This document shows positions 25,589 to 35,600 of a DNA stretch of 64,000 nucleotides, piece after piece. The position numbers and the translations under genes were made by a program. The stretch is taken from assembly GCA_947491025.1 (NCBI GenBank), contig CANLIC010000006.1:62001-126000 (forward strand), given 5' to 3'. Under the pieces are notes generated by a model. It did not search any database, was not told where the DNA came from, and worked only from the letters and a program-made list of their open reading frames with translations. This DNA is from Myxococcales bacterium (GTDB lineage: Bacteria; Myxococcota_A; UBA9042). Within the stretch, counting starts at the first letter, position 1; every line of letters starts with the position of its first letter.

Positions 25589-28012
25589 ATGGGCAACGCG
25601 GTTGGGTCGAGCCTTGCGCTCGGAAAGCGAATCCATCGGGTTGGCGTCATCGGCGCCGGGGTCATGGGGTCGGGCATCGCTGCCCACCTCGCATCGGCTG
25701 GCGTCGACGTGCTGCTCGTCGACATCGTCCCGAAGGATGCGCCCAAGCTGCCAGACGATCGCGATGCGCCCGATTACCGGGGCGTCCGCAGCCGCCGCGA
25801 CGCCGTCGCCGCCGTCGCCGTCGACAAGCTGCGCTCCCTGCGCCCGGCACCCTTCCAAGCCGAGGCCGACCTAAGGCGGATTGCGGTCGGCAACCTCGAA
25901 GACGACCTCGGCGCCCTCGGCGCCTGCGACTGGGTCGTCGAGGCCGTGGTCGAGCGTCTCGACATCAAGCAGCGCGTGTTCGCCGCCCTCGACGGCGTGC
26001 GCGGCGCCGACACGATCGTCAGCAGCAACACCTCGGGCATCCCGCTGCGAGCGATGGTCGAAGGCAGAAGCGAGGCGTTCCGCCGGCACTTCCTGGTGAC
26101 CCACTTCTTTAACCCTGTTCGCTACATGAAGCTCCTCGAGATCGTAGCAGGCGCCGAGACCGACCCCGGTGTCGTGGCCAAGATGGCGGCGTTCTGCCAG
26201 GACGACCTCGGCAAGGGCGTGGTCTTCGCCAAGGACACCATCAATTTCATCGGCAACCGCGTCGGCGTCCATGGAATGATGAAGGCGCTCCAGCTCTGGC
26301 AGCGCGCTGGCCTCGGTATCGACGCCATCGACGCCATCTGCGGTGAGGCCCTGGGACGCCCGAAGAGCGCCATTTTCCGGACCGCCGACGTCGTCGGGCT
26401 CGACACCTTCGGCCACGTAGCGGCCAACTGCTACGACAACCTGAATGACGACCCCGAGCGGGATGTGTTCGCCCTGCCCGAGGTCGTGCGTCGGCTGGTC
26501 GCTGCTGGCGCCACCGGCCAGAAGGCGGGCGCCGGCTTCTACAAGAAGGTCGGCAAGGACATCTTGGTGTTCGATGCCGCGCTCGGCGACTACCGGCCGC
26601 AAGAGAAGGTGCGCCTTGAGTCCCTCGGCGCAGCCCGCAAGCAGCCCGACGTGGGCAAGCGCATCGCTGCGCTGGTGGCGGCCGACGACCCTGCTGGGCG
26701 CTTCGCCTGGGAGCTGACGTCGGCGACCCTCGTCTACGCCGCTGACCGCCTGGAAGAGATCGCTGACGACGTCGTGGCCGTCGATCGGGCGATGCGCTGG
26801 GGCTTCAACTGGCAGCTCGGCCCCTTTGAGGTGTGGGACGCCATCGGCGTCGAGAACGTGTGCGCCCGCCTCCGCAGTGAGGGGCGACCCGTACCCGCGC
26901 TGGTGACGGCGATGCTCGCGGCCGGGCAGACGACCTTCTACCAAGGCGCCCCAGGCCAGCGCACGGCCCTTGCAGCGGGCGGGGTGCAGCGCGCGGTCGC
27001 GCCGCTCCCCGGCATCGATCTGCACGAGGTGCGGGCGCGCGGCGGCACGGTGCAGGCCAACCAGAGCGCAGAGCTGCTGGATCTCGGCGACGGTGTGCTG
27101 TGCCTCTCCTTCCGCAGCAAGATGAACGCGCTCGACGAGCACATCTTGGCGCTCGGCGAGGCCGGACTCGACCTCTGCGAGGCAGGAAAGTACGGCGCTC
27201 TCGTGATCGCCAACGACGGCGCCAACTTCTCGGTCGGCGCCAACCTGATGATGATCGCGGGCGCCATCCAGCAGAGCAACTGGCGCGCCCTTGAGGCTTC
27301 GGTGCGGCGGTTCCAGGGCTTCACCCAGCGTTGCAAGCTGGGCCGCGTGCCCGTCGTGACGGCGACCCACGGCATGGCGCTCGGCGGCGGCTGCGAAGTG
27401 GCGATGCACAGCGCCGTCACCGTCGTCGGCGCCGAGACCTACCTTGGCCTGGTCGAGGTCGGCGTCGGCTTGATCCCGGGCGCCGGCGGCACCAAGGAGC
27501 TCACGGTCCGCGCCCTCGCCGGCGTGCCCGTCGAGGCCAAGGTCGACCGGCTGCCCTTGCTGCAGCGTGCGTTCGAGACCATGGCGCTGGCCAAGGTCGG
27601 CACGGGCGCCGGCGACGGCTGGGCCCTTGGGCTGCTACGCCCGGGCGACCGCGTCTGCCTCGATACCGATCGCCGTATCGGCGACGCCAAGCGGGTGGCG
27701 CTGCGGCTCTGCGAGGACGGGTGGCGGCCGCCGCTGCCCGCTCAAAATCTGCTCCTGCCCGGCGCTGAAGGATTGGCGGCGTTCGAGATGGCGCTGCACG
27801 CGTTCCACTGGGCGGGTCAGGCCACCGCCCACGACATGGTCGTCGGTGGCCAGATCGCCAAAGTCCTGTGCGGCGGCGAGCGCGGCGGTCTTCGCAGCGA
27901 GCAGGAGCTGCTCGACATCGAGCGCGAGTCGTTCTTGTACCTGTGCGGGCTCGAGAAATCGCAGGCTCGCATTCAGGCCATGCTGGAGACCGGAAAGGCG
28001 CTGCGGAATTGA
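25589..28012 (+). CDS. fadN: 3-hydroxyacyl-CoA dehydrogenase/enoyl-CoA hydratase fusion (FadN-type)
   Basis: Carries out two steps of fatty acid beta-oxidation: hydration of enoyl-CoA and NAD-dependent oxidation of 3-hydroxyacyl-CoA. The 807-residue product has the dehydrogenase first (GVIGAGVMGSGIAAHLAS near residue 18, SSNTSGIPL, THFFNPVRYMKLLE) and the crotonase-like part second (from about 490, with 'GANFSVGANLMMI', 'THGMALGGGCEVAMHS', 'VEVGVGLIPGAGGTKE'). This order is that of Bacillus FadN/YusL, opposite to E. coli FadB. The ATG at 25589 has GGGAGGG just upstream. The thiolase follows after 72 bases, as in fadNA operons. Confidence 0.93.
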   Translation: MGNAVGSSLALGKRIHRVGVIGAGVMGSGIAAHLASAGVDVLLVDIVPKDAPKLPDDRDAPDYRGVRSRRDAVAAVAVDKLRSLRPAPFQAEADLRRIAVGNLEDDLGALGACDWVVEAVVERLDIKQRVFAALDGVRGADTIVSSNTSGIPLRAMVEGRSEAFRRHFLVTHFFNPVRYMKLLEIVAGAETDPGVVAKMAAFCQDDLGKGVVFAKDTINFIGNRVGVHGMMKALQLWQRAGLGIDAIDAICGEALGRPKSAIFRTADVVGLDTFGHVAANCYDNLNDDPERDVFALPEVVRRLVAAGATGQKAGAGFYKKVGKDILVFDAALGDYRPQEKVRLESLGAARKQPDVGKRIAALVAADDPAGRFAWELTSATLVYAADRLEEIADDVVAVDRAMRWGFNWQLGPFEVWDAIGVENVCARLRSEGRPVPALVTAMLAAGQTTFYQGAPGQRTALAAGGVQRAVAPLPGIDLHEVRARGGTVQANQSAELLDLGDGVLCLSFRSKMNALDEHILALGEAGLDLCEAGKYGALVIANDGANFSVGANLMMIAGAIQQSNWRALEASVRRFQGFTQRCKLGRVPVVTATHGMALGGGCEVAMHSAVTVVGAETYLGLVEVGVGLIPGAGGTKELTVRALAGVPVEAKVDRLPLLQRAFETMALAKVGTGAGDGWALGLLRPGDRVCLDTDRRIGDAKRVALRLCEDGWRPPLPAQNLLLPGAEGLAAFEMALHAFHWAGQATAHDMVVGGQIAKVLCGGERGGLRSEQELLDIERESFLYLCGLEKSQARIQAMLETGKALRN

Positions 28013-28084
28013 CGCACACCGCCGCGGCGGAAGAGGTGGGCCGCAGGGCGCTCGCTCCGGCGCGGGGTGGCACGGGAGGGGACC

Positions 28085-29236
28085 ATGGGCAAGCAGACAG
28101 CGGTGATCGTGGCGGCGGTGCGCACGCCCACCGGACGTGGTGGCAAAGGCGCCCTCGCGGCGGTGCGACCCGAAGATCTGGCAGCGACCGCGATTCGCGC
28201 CGCGTTGGAGTCGGCACCAGGGCTGGAGCCCGGCGCCATTGACGACGTGATCCTCGGTTGCGCGATGCCCGAGGGGCCGCAGGGCATGAACATCGCCCGC
28301 GTTGCGGCCCTGCGCGCCGGCTTGCCGGTGGCGGTGCCGGGCGTGACGGTCAACCGCTTCTGCAGCTCTGGCCTGCAGGCGGTGGCGCAGGCGGCGTGGG
28401 CGATCGAGGCCGGCATGGCCGACGTCATCGTCGCCGGCGGCGTGGAGTCGATGAGCCAGGTGCCGATGGGCGGCTTCAAGATCGCCCCGCATCCGGCGCT
28501 GATCCGAGAGTGGCCCGAGGTGTACATGCCGATGGGCATTACCGCCGAGCAGGTCGCCCGACGCTACGAGGTGTCCCGCGTCGATCAGGACGCCTTTGCG
28601 TTGCAGAGCCAGCAGCGGGCCGCCGCCGCCTGGCGCGCCGGCGCATTTGCCGCCGAGGTGGCGCCCGTCGCCACCCCGAACGGCAGCCTAGAGATTGACG
28701 AACTCCTGCGCGCCGACACCACCGCCGAGGGGCTCGCCAAGCTGCGCCCGGTGTTTCAACCTGCCGGCGGCACGGTGACGGCCGGCAACGCCAGCCCGCT
28801 CACCGACGGCGCAGCCGCGGTCATTGTGACCAGCGAGGCCCACGCCAAGGCCATGGGTTGGCGGGCGCTCGGCGCATTCCGCGGGTTTGTCGCCGCCGGC
28901 GTCGCGCCCGAGATCATGGGCATCGGCCCGGTCGCGGCGGTGCCGAAGCTCCTGCAGCGCGCCGGCATCACGCTGGGCGAGGTCGACCACTTCGAGCTCA
29001 ATGAGGCTTTTGCCGCGCAGGCCCTGGCGGTGATTCGTCAGCTCGGCCTCGATCCGGCGCGCGTCAACCCACAGGGCGGCGCGATCGCTCTCGGCCACCC
29101 ACTGGGTGCGACCGGCGCGAAGTTGACGGCCACATTGCTCCACGCGCTCGGACGCAACCGCAAGCGCTTTGGCGTCGTCACGATGTGTGTAGGTGGCGGC
29201 ATGGGCGCCGCGGGTCTGTTTGAACGAGTCGACTAG
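28085..29236 (+). CDS. fadA: Acetyl-CoA acyltransferase (3-ketoacyl-CoA thiolase)
   Basis: Cleaves 3-ketoacyl-CoA to acetyl-CoA and a shortened acyl-CoA. The 383-residue product has the nucleophile Cys93 in NRFCSSG, the conserved His in GGAIALGHPLGATGA and the second Cys in MCVGGGMGAAG. Length and motifs are those of the degradative thiolases. The ATG at 28085 has GGGAGGGG 3-4 bases upstream. With fadN it forms a two-gene beta-oxidation operon; an acyl-CoA dehydrogenase partner is not in the window. Confidence 0.94.
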   Translation: MGKQTAVIVAAVRTPTGRGGKGALAAVRPEDLAATAIRAALESAPGLEPGAIDDVILGCAMPEGPQGMNIARVAALRAGLPVAVPGVTVNRFCSSGLQAVAQAAWAIEAGMADVIVAGGVESMSQVPMGGFKIAPHPALIREWPEVYMPMGITAEQVARRYEVSRVDQDAFALQSQQRAAAAWRAGAFAAEVAPVATPNGSLEIDELLRADTTAEGLAKLRPVFQPAGGTVTAGNASPLTDGAAAVIVTSEAHAKAMGWRALGAFRGFVAAGVAPEIMGIGPVAAVPKLLQRAGITLGEVDHFELNEAFAAQALAVIRQLGLDPARVNPQGGAIALGHPLGATGAKLTATLLHALGRNRKRFGVVTMCVGGGMGAAGLFERVD

Positions 29237-29481
29237 ATTCAGCCCGGCGTTTTGGCAGCCACCGCCGCTCGCCACCCTCCAGCAGCTGTGCTGACGCCGC
29301 TCGGCGACGCCTCGGGGCAAGCACAAGAGCCTTGACGGCAGGCCGCCCGACTTGTCCCCTGCCAGCCGTCGCTCGCCATGCCCACGCCACGCTTCGGGCT
29401 CCACCCGCCTCTCGCGACCCGAACCCCCTCCCGCGACGAGAGCGGTGCTCCGCATATTGCGTCGAGGTGCCTCCCCGCCGT

Positions 29482-31314
29482 ATGTTAGCATTGGTGAAGG
29501 CTGTGCCCCCCGCGGCAGCCTGCACTGGAACTGGAGCGCGTTTGTTCAAAGATCGCCGCGCCTATCCCCGACAGAAGGAGTCGGTCACCATGCGGGTGAC
29601 GCTCCCTGAGGGTGAGGTCTCGCTGGTCGCCAGTGACATCTCCCCGACGGGCGCCTTTTTTGCCGGTGTCCGGCGGCTTGAGCCCGGGGCGCCCATCGAC
29701 GTGCTGATTCGTCCGACCGGGCTCAAGATCGCGCCCGTCCGCCTTCACGCCCAAGTGGTTCGCGTGGTCCAACCCGGCGGCTCCTTCCCGCCTGGCTTTG
29801 CGGTGCGCTGGGTCTGGGCGTTGTCCGAGGCTGGCGCTGAGCCCGTCTTCCAAGTGCTGCGTAAAATCTTGCACATCCACGGCATCCGCGACGAGCACTT
29901 CGACTCCGGGCGCCGGGTGCGCTTCGATTTCCCGGCCGTGGGCGCGCGCTTCGAGTTTCGCACCCTCTCGGCAACGAGCGCGACGGTTGAGGCGCCGCCG
30001 CCCTCGCTGCGGGGCAATGAGTTCCGCGAAGAGGTAGTCTCCACGGGCTCGCGCGTTCACCAAGCGGTGGCGATGCGGCCGCGCACGCGGCCTGGCGAGC
30101 GAATCGGCACGTCGGCCGCCGAACAGGCTCTGCCTCTCACGTCAGCGCCGGCTTTCGCGGTGGCGTCACCCGTTGCGCCGACTCCGGCCTTCTCGGTGGC
30201 GCCGTCGGCCACCCGCGCCGTCGCTGCGGCACCGCCGGCCAGGGCCAGCGTTGAGTTCGGCACGGCCATGGAGCTGGCGGCCGCTGAGGCGCAAGACAAG
30301 ACGCCGCCCAACGGCGTCGACTTCGACATGATGGGCGTCAGCGGTCCGGCAGGTGTCGGGCTTCCCTCCGCCAAGCCGACGCTTCCATCCGGCAGCGAGC
30401 GCATCCCCACCGGCGGCTGGTCGACCTGGCGGCGGACCAGCGACCTCTCTGATGCCCGACGGCAGAGCGATGTCAGCGCTAGCGACGACCTCCGGCCTGT
30501 AGGCCGCCGCTCCTCCCAGGCCGCCGCTCCGCTGCTGGATCCGCCAGCTGCCAGTCCAGCGCAACGGCCACGGCGCTCCGCCTCCGATTCGGGCGCGTTC
30601 TTCGAGGAGAGCAGCCTCGTGCGTCCGCCTTCGGTGGTGTTTGACGCAATGCCCCGCAGCAACCGGACCTCGATCGCGCCCCAGAGCGACGATGTCGGTC
30701 ATTCCTTTCGGTCGCGAGGCGACGCTCCACCGAGCCCGCCGAGCCCGTCGAGGCCCGTCTCCGGCGCCTCGCCTAGCCCCCACCGAATGCCGAGCGTCCG
30801 CGTGCAGGGCGTGCCTCCCGCCGAGAGCGGCCGCGCGCAAAGTGCCCCGCCCGCCGACAGCATTCGTCGTGGCAGCGACATCGCCGACTCACCCTTCCTC
30901 GAGCGGTCGCAGATCTTCGGTCGAGCCGGGCAGCTGACGACCAACTTCGGCATCGATGCTCGCTCCACGCACGGCAACATCCAAGCTCCGGCGATGTTCG
31001 ATCTGCCGGTCACCTACGAATTCGAGGGCCGCCTGGTCCCGGGCCGCCTCATCTCGGCGGCGAGCCTCGCGGTCGAAATCTCGACCCGCGAGTCGGTGCC
31101 CAACCTCGACGAGCGGCTGGTGGTCAACCTGCCGGTCGAAGTCGAGGGACGCTGGCGCACGGTCTCGATCCATGGGAAAATGCTCAAGAACTCAGCGCCA
31201 CGGGATGACGGCGCGCAGGCCATGATCGTCGCAATCGAGCGGATTCAAGAGGGCACCCACGTCGGCGCCTACGCCCGCATGTTACGAGACGCACAAGCAG
31301 AGGCCGGTCTCTGA
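29482..31314 (+). CDS. PilZ-domain protein with a long disordered linker
   Basis: 610 residues from the ATG at 29482. A TTG at 29542 has GGAG at good spacing and would place the PilZ motif right at the N-terminus, so it is a real alternative. The PilZ domain keeps both c-di-GMP motifs: R-A-Y-P-R (26-30) and DISPTG (52-57). A Pro/Ser/Ala-rich linker of about 300 residues follows ('PPSPPSPSRPVSG', 'SRTS'-like). The last 110 residues ('YEFEGRLVPGRLISAASLAVEIS', 'DERLVVNLPVEVEGRW') look like a second, degenerate PilZ-type barrel. Probably a c-di-GMP effector; target unknown. The next gene starts close behind. Confidence 0.82.
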   Translation: MLALVKAVPPAAACTGTGARLFKDRRAYPRQKESVTMRVTLPEGEVSLVASDISPTGAFFAGVRRLEPGAPIDVLIRPTGLKIAPVRLHAQVVRVVQPGGSFPPGFAVRWVWALSEAGAEPVFQVLRKILHIHGIRDEHFDSGRRVRFDFPAVGARFEFRTLSATSATVEAPPPSLRGNEFREEVVSTGSRVHQAVAMRPRTRPGERIGTSAAEQALPLTSAPAFAVASPVAPTPAFSVAPSATRAVAAAPPARASVEFGTAMELAAAEAQDKTPPNGVDFDMMGVSGPAGVGLPSAKPTLPSGSERIPTGGWSTWRRTSDLSDARRQSDVSASDDLRPVGRRSSQAAAPLLDPPAASPAQRPRRSASDSGAFFEESSLVRPPSVVFDAMPRSNRTSIAPQSDDVGHSFRSRGDAPPSPPSPSRPVSGASPSPHRMPSVRVQGVPPAESGRAQSAPPADSIRRGSDIADSPFLERSQIFGRAGQLTTNFGIDARSTHGNIQAPAMFDLPVTYEFEGRLVPGRLISAASLAVEISTRESVPNLDERLVVNLPVEVEGRWRTVSIHGKMLKNSAPRDDGAQAMIVAIERIQEGTHVGAYARMLRDAQAEAGL

Positions 31315-31385
31315 GCCAAGCCGCCCCGCAGCGCACCGCCGCGCCACCTGGCGATCGCCCTCTCCGAGACGCCCTCCTGGCGACG

Positions 31386-32414
31386 TTGGCGATCGGAGCC
31401 GCGATCGCTGCGATCGAGCAACTGGTCGGCGCGGGCTTGTTGCCATCTGGCCTCGGCTCGTTGGCCGTCGCCGCGCTCTTCCTCGGCCTGCCGCTCTTGC
31501 CTCGGCTGCGCCCAGCAGCCGAGCCCGCCCTGGCGCCAGCGCCCGTCGGCAACGATGCGCCAGCGCCCGTCGCCGACGCCTCGCCGGTGGCCGACCCTCA
31601 TGGCTTCGGTCCTGGCCCCTGGCCGCGGGCTCTAGCGATTGGGCTGCTCGTCAGCGCCGCCGTTCTGCCGCTCTTCGCATTCGGCTATGACCTCGTGGCC
31701 AAGCACGTCTGGCACCAGCCCGCGCGGTCCATGTCGGCGCTCTGGGCGCCGCCTCTCGAGGTGCAAGGCCTCCCCCCGCGCCGGCTCGGTCAAGTGTCGA
31801 TCGGCGAGGCGCGGACCGGCCTGCGGGTCGAGAACGGGCGGACAACTGCGATCGTCCTGTTGCCGACCTGCCCCGACCCTGCCTGTGCCCCCCTTGAGCT
31901 CCGCCCCGGCGCTAGCGCCACCTTGACGCCGCTGGTGGCGGCCGGGTTCGAGCTGCGCGACGCCGGAGGGAAGCCGCTACCGCCTTCGCAGGTGCGCGTC
32001 GGCGCCGGCGACCGCCCCCCAGACGCTTCCGCGACGAACGGCGCCGCCCGCGTTGAGGCTGGGTTCAGCCTCCTTTGGCTGTTCTGGCTGCTTCTCGACC
32101 AGTGGATCGTCGTCGCCCTGCCTGAGGAGGCGTTCTTCCGCGGTTGGATGCTGGATCGATTGCGCCGGCGCTGGCCCTCCGCCCGCAAGCTGTTCGGAAC
32201 GCCGTTTGGCGCCCCGCATGTGCTCTCGGCCCTGCTCTTCGCCGCCATCCACCTCTTCGCCGTTCCCTCGCCCTACCGCCTCGCAGTGTTCTTTCCCGGC
32301 CTTCTTTTCGCTTGGGTGCGTGAGCGCGGCGGCCATGTCGGCGCCGCCATCGCCTGCCACGCGTTGTCCAACGTCGCGCTGGCCGCCATTCAGCGTTGCT
32401 ACGGCGTCGCGTGA
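31386..32414 (+). CDS. CPBP-family intramembrane glutamic protease
   Basis: 342 residues from a TTG at 31386; a longer form could begin at a CTG (31311) that overlaps the PilZ gene stop, with AGAGG 7 bases upstream. Multi-pass membrane protein with the CPBP/Abi motifs: 'LPEEAFFRGWML' (EExxxR), a conserved His in 'LLFAAIHLFA' and another in 'GAAIACHALSNVALA'. A soluble insert with two Cys (CPDPAC) sits between helices. CPBP enzymes include Rce1-like prenyl-protein proteases, bacteriocin immunity proteins and the myxosortases that process MYXO-CTERM tails. Because MYXO-CTERM-like tails occur in this window, a myxosortase role is possible but unproven. Confidence 0.85.
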   Translation: MAIGAAIAAIEQLVGAGLLPSGLGSLAVAALFLGLPLLPRLRPAAEPALAPAPVGNDAPAPVADASPVADPHGFGPGPWPRALAIGLLVSAAVLPLFAFGYDLVAKHVWHQPARSMSALWAPPLEVQGLPPRRLGQVSIGEARTGLRVENGRTTAIVLLPTCPDPACAPLELRPGASATLTPLVAAGFELRDAGGKPLPPSQVRVGAGDRPPDASATNGAARVEAGFSLLWLFWLLLDQWIVVALPEEAFFRGWMLDRLRRRWPSARKLFGTPFGAPHVLSALLFAAIHLFAVPSPYRLAVFFPGLLFAWVRERGGHVGAAIACHALSNVALAAIQRCYGVA

Positions 32415-32606
32415 CGCGCGCGGCCCTTCATACATTTGCACCGGCTTTGGCTGGCATTGCCTAGGCGAAAGTGGCAAAAGAGGCATGCTCACTCGGACCG
32501 GGCGCCCGCTGGCGCCGGCCCAGACAGCCGTCTCAGCGATGATCGATCGTCTCCAGCTGAGACGCTCGTAGGGCGGAAGCCGCAGACAAGACCTCGGAGT
32601 GCCACG

Positions 32607-35600
32607 ATGAACCGAACCCTTCTCCAGCGTTGTCTCATCCCGACCCTCCTGGCGATGCTCGCGGGCTGCGGCACCGACGCCGCTGTCACCGGCCCCTCGA
32701 TCACCGCCGGGCAGGGCGACAGCGATGGTGGGTCGGTCGATGGCGCCGGCACTGATGAGGACAGCATTGGCGGCGCGGACTCCGCAGAGACTGGCGGCTC
32801 AGCCGACGACGTCGGCGGCGGAGGTGACAGTATCACCGGTGAGGAGATCGACGTCGGCGGCGGCGACAGCGACACCATCACGCCCGACGACATCGACGTC
32901 GGCGGCGGCGACAGCGACACGACCACGCCCGACGACATCGACGGCAGCGGCGGCGACAGCGATACGACCACGCCCGACGACATCGACGGCGGCGACAGCG
33001 ACACGACTACGCCCGACGACATCGACGGCGGCAGCGGGAGCAGTGACGTCATCGAGCCCAGCGACACGAGCGACGGCACCGTCCAACCCGCATGCAAGAC
33101 CGACGCAGACTGCAAGGATTCGGTGAAGCTCGACGTCTGCCACGTCGCCGTCTGCTCCGCTGGCACATGCACCGCGGGCGCAGCCCAAGACGGCAGCGCT
33201 TGCGACGACGGCAGCGCCTGCACCGAGAAGGACGCCTGCCAAGGCGCCGCCTGCGTTGGCGCCGCCAAGAGCTGCGACGACAGCAACCCCTGCACGGACG
33301 ACGCCTGCGACGACGCCAGCGGCAAGTGCACGTCGCTACCGGCGAAAGACGGCGCCACCTGCAACGATGGCGACGCCTGCACCGCCAAGGACGGCTGCAA
33401 GGAAGGCAAGTGCGTCGGCGTAGCGAAGGGACAGGGCGGCGAGCCCGCTTGCGACGACGGCAACCCGTGCACCGACGACGGCTGCCAGCCCACCAGCGGC
33501 TGCGTGTTCCAGAACAACGACAAGCCCTGCGGAGACAACGATAAGTGTTTCGCCGGCAGCACTTGCAAGGACGGCGCCTGCACCGGCGGTAGCAACATCG
33601 CCTGCGACGACGGCAAGCTTTGCACCGACGACGCCTGCGACAAGAACACGGGCAAGTGCAGCTACACGCCGAACAGCGCCCCCTGCGAGGACGGCGACAA
33701 GTGCACCACCGGCGATGTCTGCACCGCGGGGGCCTGCAAGGCGGTCAAAACTGTAACGTGCAACGACACCAACGCGTGCACCGACGACGCCTGCGACCCG
33801 ACCACCGGCCAGTGCCTCGCCACAGCCAAAGTCGATGGTGTCGCTTGCGACGATGGCAACGCCTGCAGCGAGAAGGACGCCTGCAAGGCCGGCGCCTGCA
33901 AGGCCGGCGACGCAACGACCTGCAACGACGGCAACCCGTGCACCGACGACGGCTGCGATCCCAAGAACGGCTGCACCAAGACCCCGAACAAGGCCACCTG
34001 CAGCGACGGCAGCTGCAAGCTCGGCGCTTGCGCCGAAGGCACCTGCAAGCTCGGCGACAAGGTCGGCTGCGACGACGGCAACCCCTGCACCACCGACGCT
34101 TGCGACACGGTGGCCAACAAGTGCACCTACACCGCCGCCGCCAACGGCAGCACCTGCGGCGCCGCCGGGCCCTGCACCGAGAAGTCCGTGTGTCAGAGCG
34201 GCAAATGCGAGGCCGGCGCCAAGATCGACTGCGATGACGCCAATGCCTGCACGACGGACAGCTGTGACGCCGCCACCGGCTGCAAGTGGGTGGGCAACAG
34301 CGCGCCTTGCGATGACAACGACAAGTGCACCACCGGCGACACCTGCAAGAATGGCGCCTGCGGCAAGGGTACACCGCTCGACGTCGTCAAGGTCTGCGAC
34401 GACAAGAACGCCTGCACCGACGATGTCTGCGACGCGGCCAAGGGCTGTGTGAACAACCCCACGACCAAGCCCTGCGACGACGGCAACATCTGCACCGAGA
34501 ACGACACGTGCAAGGACAGCAAGTGCGCCGGCGGCGGCGCCAAGGCCTGCGACGACGGCAAGCCGTGCACCAACGACCTCTGCGACCCCAAGACGGGTGA
34601 CTGCAGCTGGTCGGCGAACACCGGCGCCTGCGACGACGGCGACGCTTGCACCGACAAGGACACCTGTGCGCAGGGCAAGTGCGCCGGCGGTGCCAAGGTC
34701 TGCGACGACAACAACCCCTGTACCACCGACACCTGCAACAAGACCGGCGGCGCCTGCGTCTTCGCTCCAGTCGCGAGCACCACGCCGACACCCTGCGACG
34801 ACGGCAGCAAGTGCACGACCGGCGACGCCTGTCAGGCCGGCAAGTGCGTCGGCGCCTCCGCTTCGCCCTGCAACGACGGCAACGCCTGCACCACCGACAG
34901 CTGTGACCCAGCGTCGGGCGATTGCAGCTTCGCCCCGAACACGGCCGGCTGCGACACAGGCGACAAGTGCACCTTTGGCGACACCTGCAAGAACGGCAAG
35001 TGCATCGCCGGCAGCGCCAAGACCTGCGACGACGGCAACACCTGCACCACAGATAGCTGCAGCGCCGAGACCGGCGCCTGCAACTTCAAGGCCGTTGCCG
35101 ACGCCACCGCCTGCACCGACGGCATCGAGTGCACCGCCAAGGAGGCCTGCAAAGAGGGCAAGTGCGTCGCCGGTGACAGCAGCCTGTGCCTCGTCTACAG
35201 CGACACCTTCGAGTGCGCCGACGCGGGCAAGAGCTGGGCCCTCGACGCGCCCGAGGGCAAGAAGGTGGTGTGGGCTGTCGACCAGACCCCGGCGGGCGTT
35301 GGCACCGCGCAGTTTGGCTGCAACCTCAATTTCAACAACGGCACCAACTATTGCGATGCCGAAGGCGGCGGCGGCCCGGGTGGCCAGAACTGCCAGAGCC
35401 CGACCGGCAACGCGACGTCGCCGGTCATCGATGGCTCCAAGCTCAAGAGCGCCGGCCGTATCCGCTTCAACGTCTACTACGATCTCGACATGTGCGGAGG
35501 CGCCGCTTCGGATCGGCCGCAGGTGCAGATCTTGGCCGCGACCGGCGACACCGTCCTGCACTCCTGGATCATGCAGAAGACCGACAACTCCCAGATCTGG

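Noticed and set aside
32437..32456. Sigma-54-like TGGC...TTGC upstream of the Cys-repeat lipoprotein
   Set aside because: The spacing between the GG and GC elements is 8, not the required 10 bases.
33336..35561. Long Ala/Val/Gly-rich minus-strand frame under the Cys-repeat gene
   Set aside because: It is the complement of the CTDC repeat array; composition follows from that repeat.
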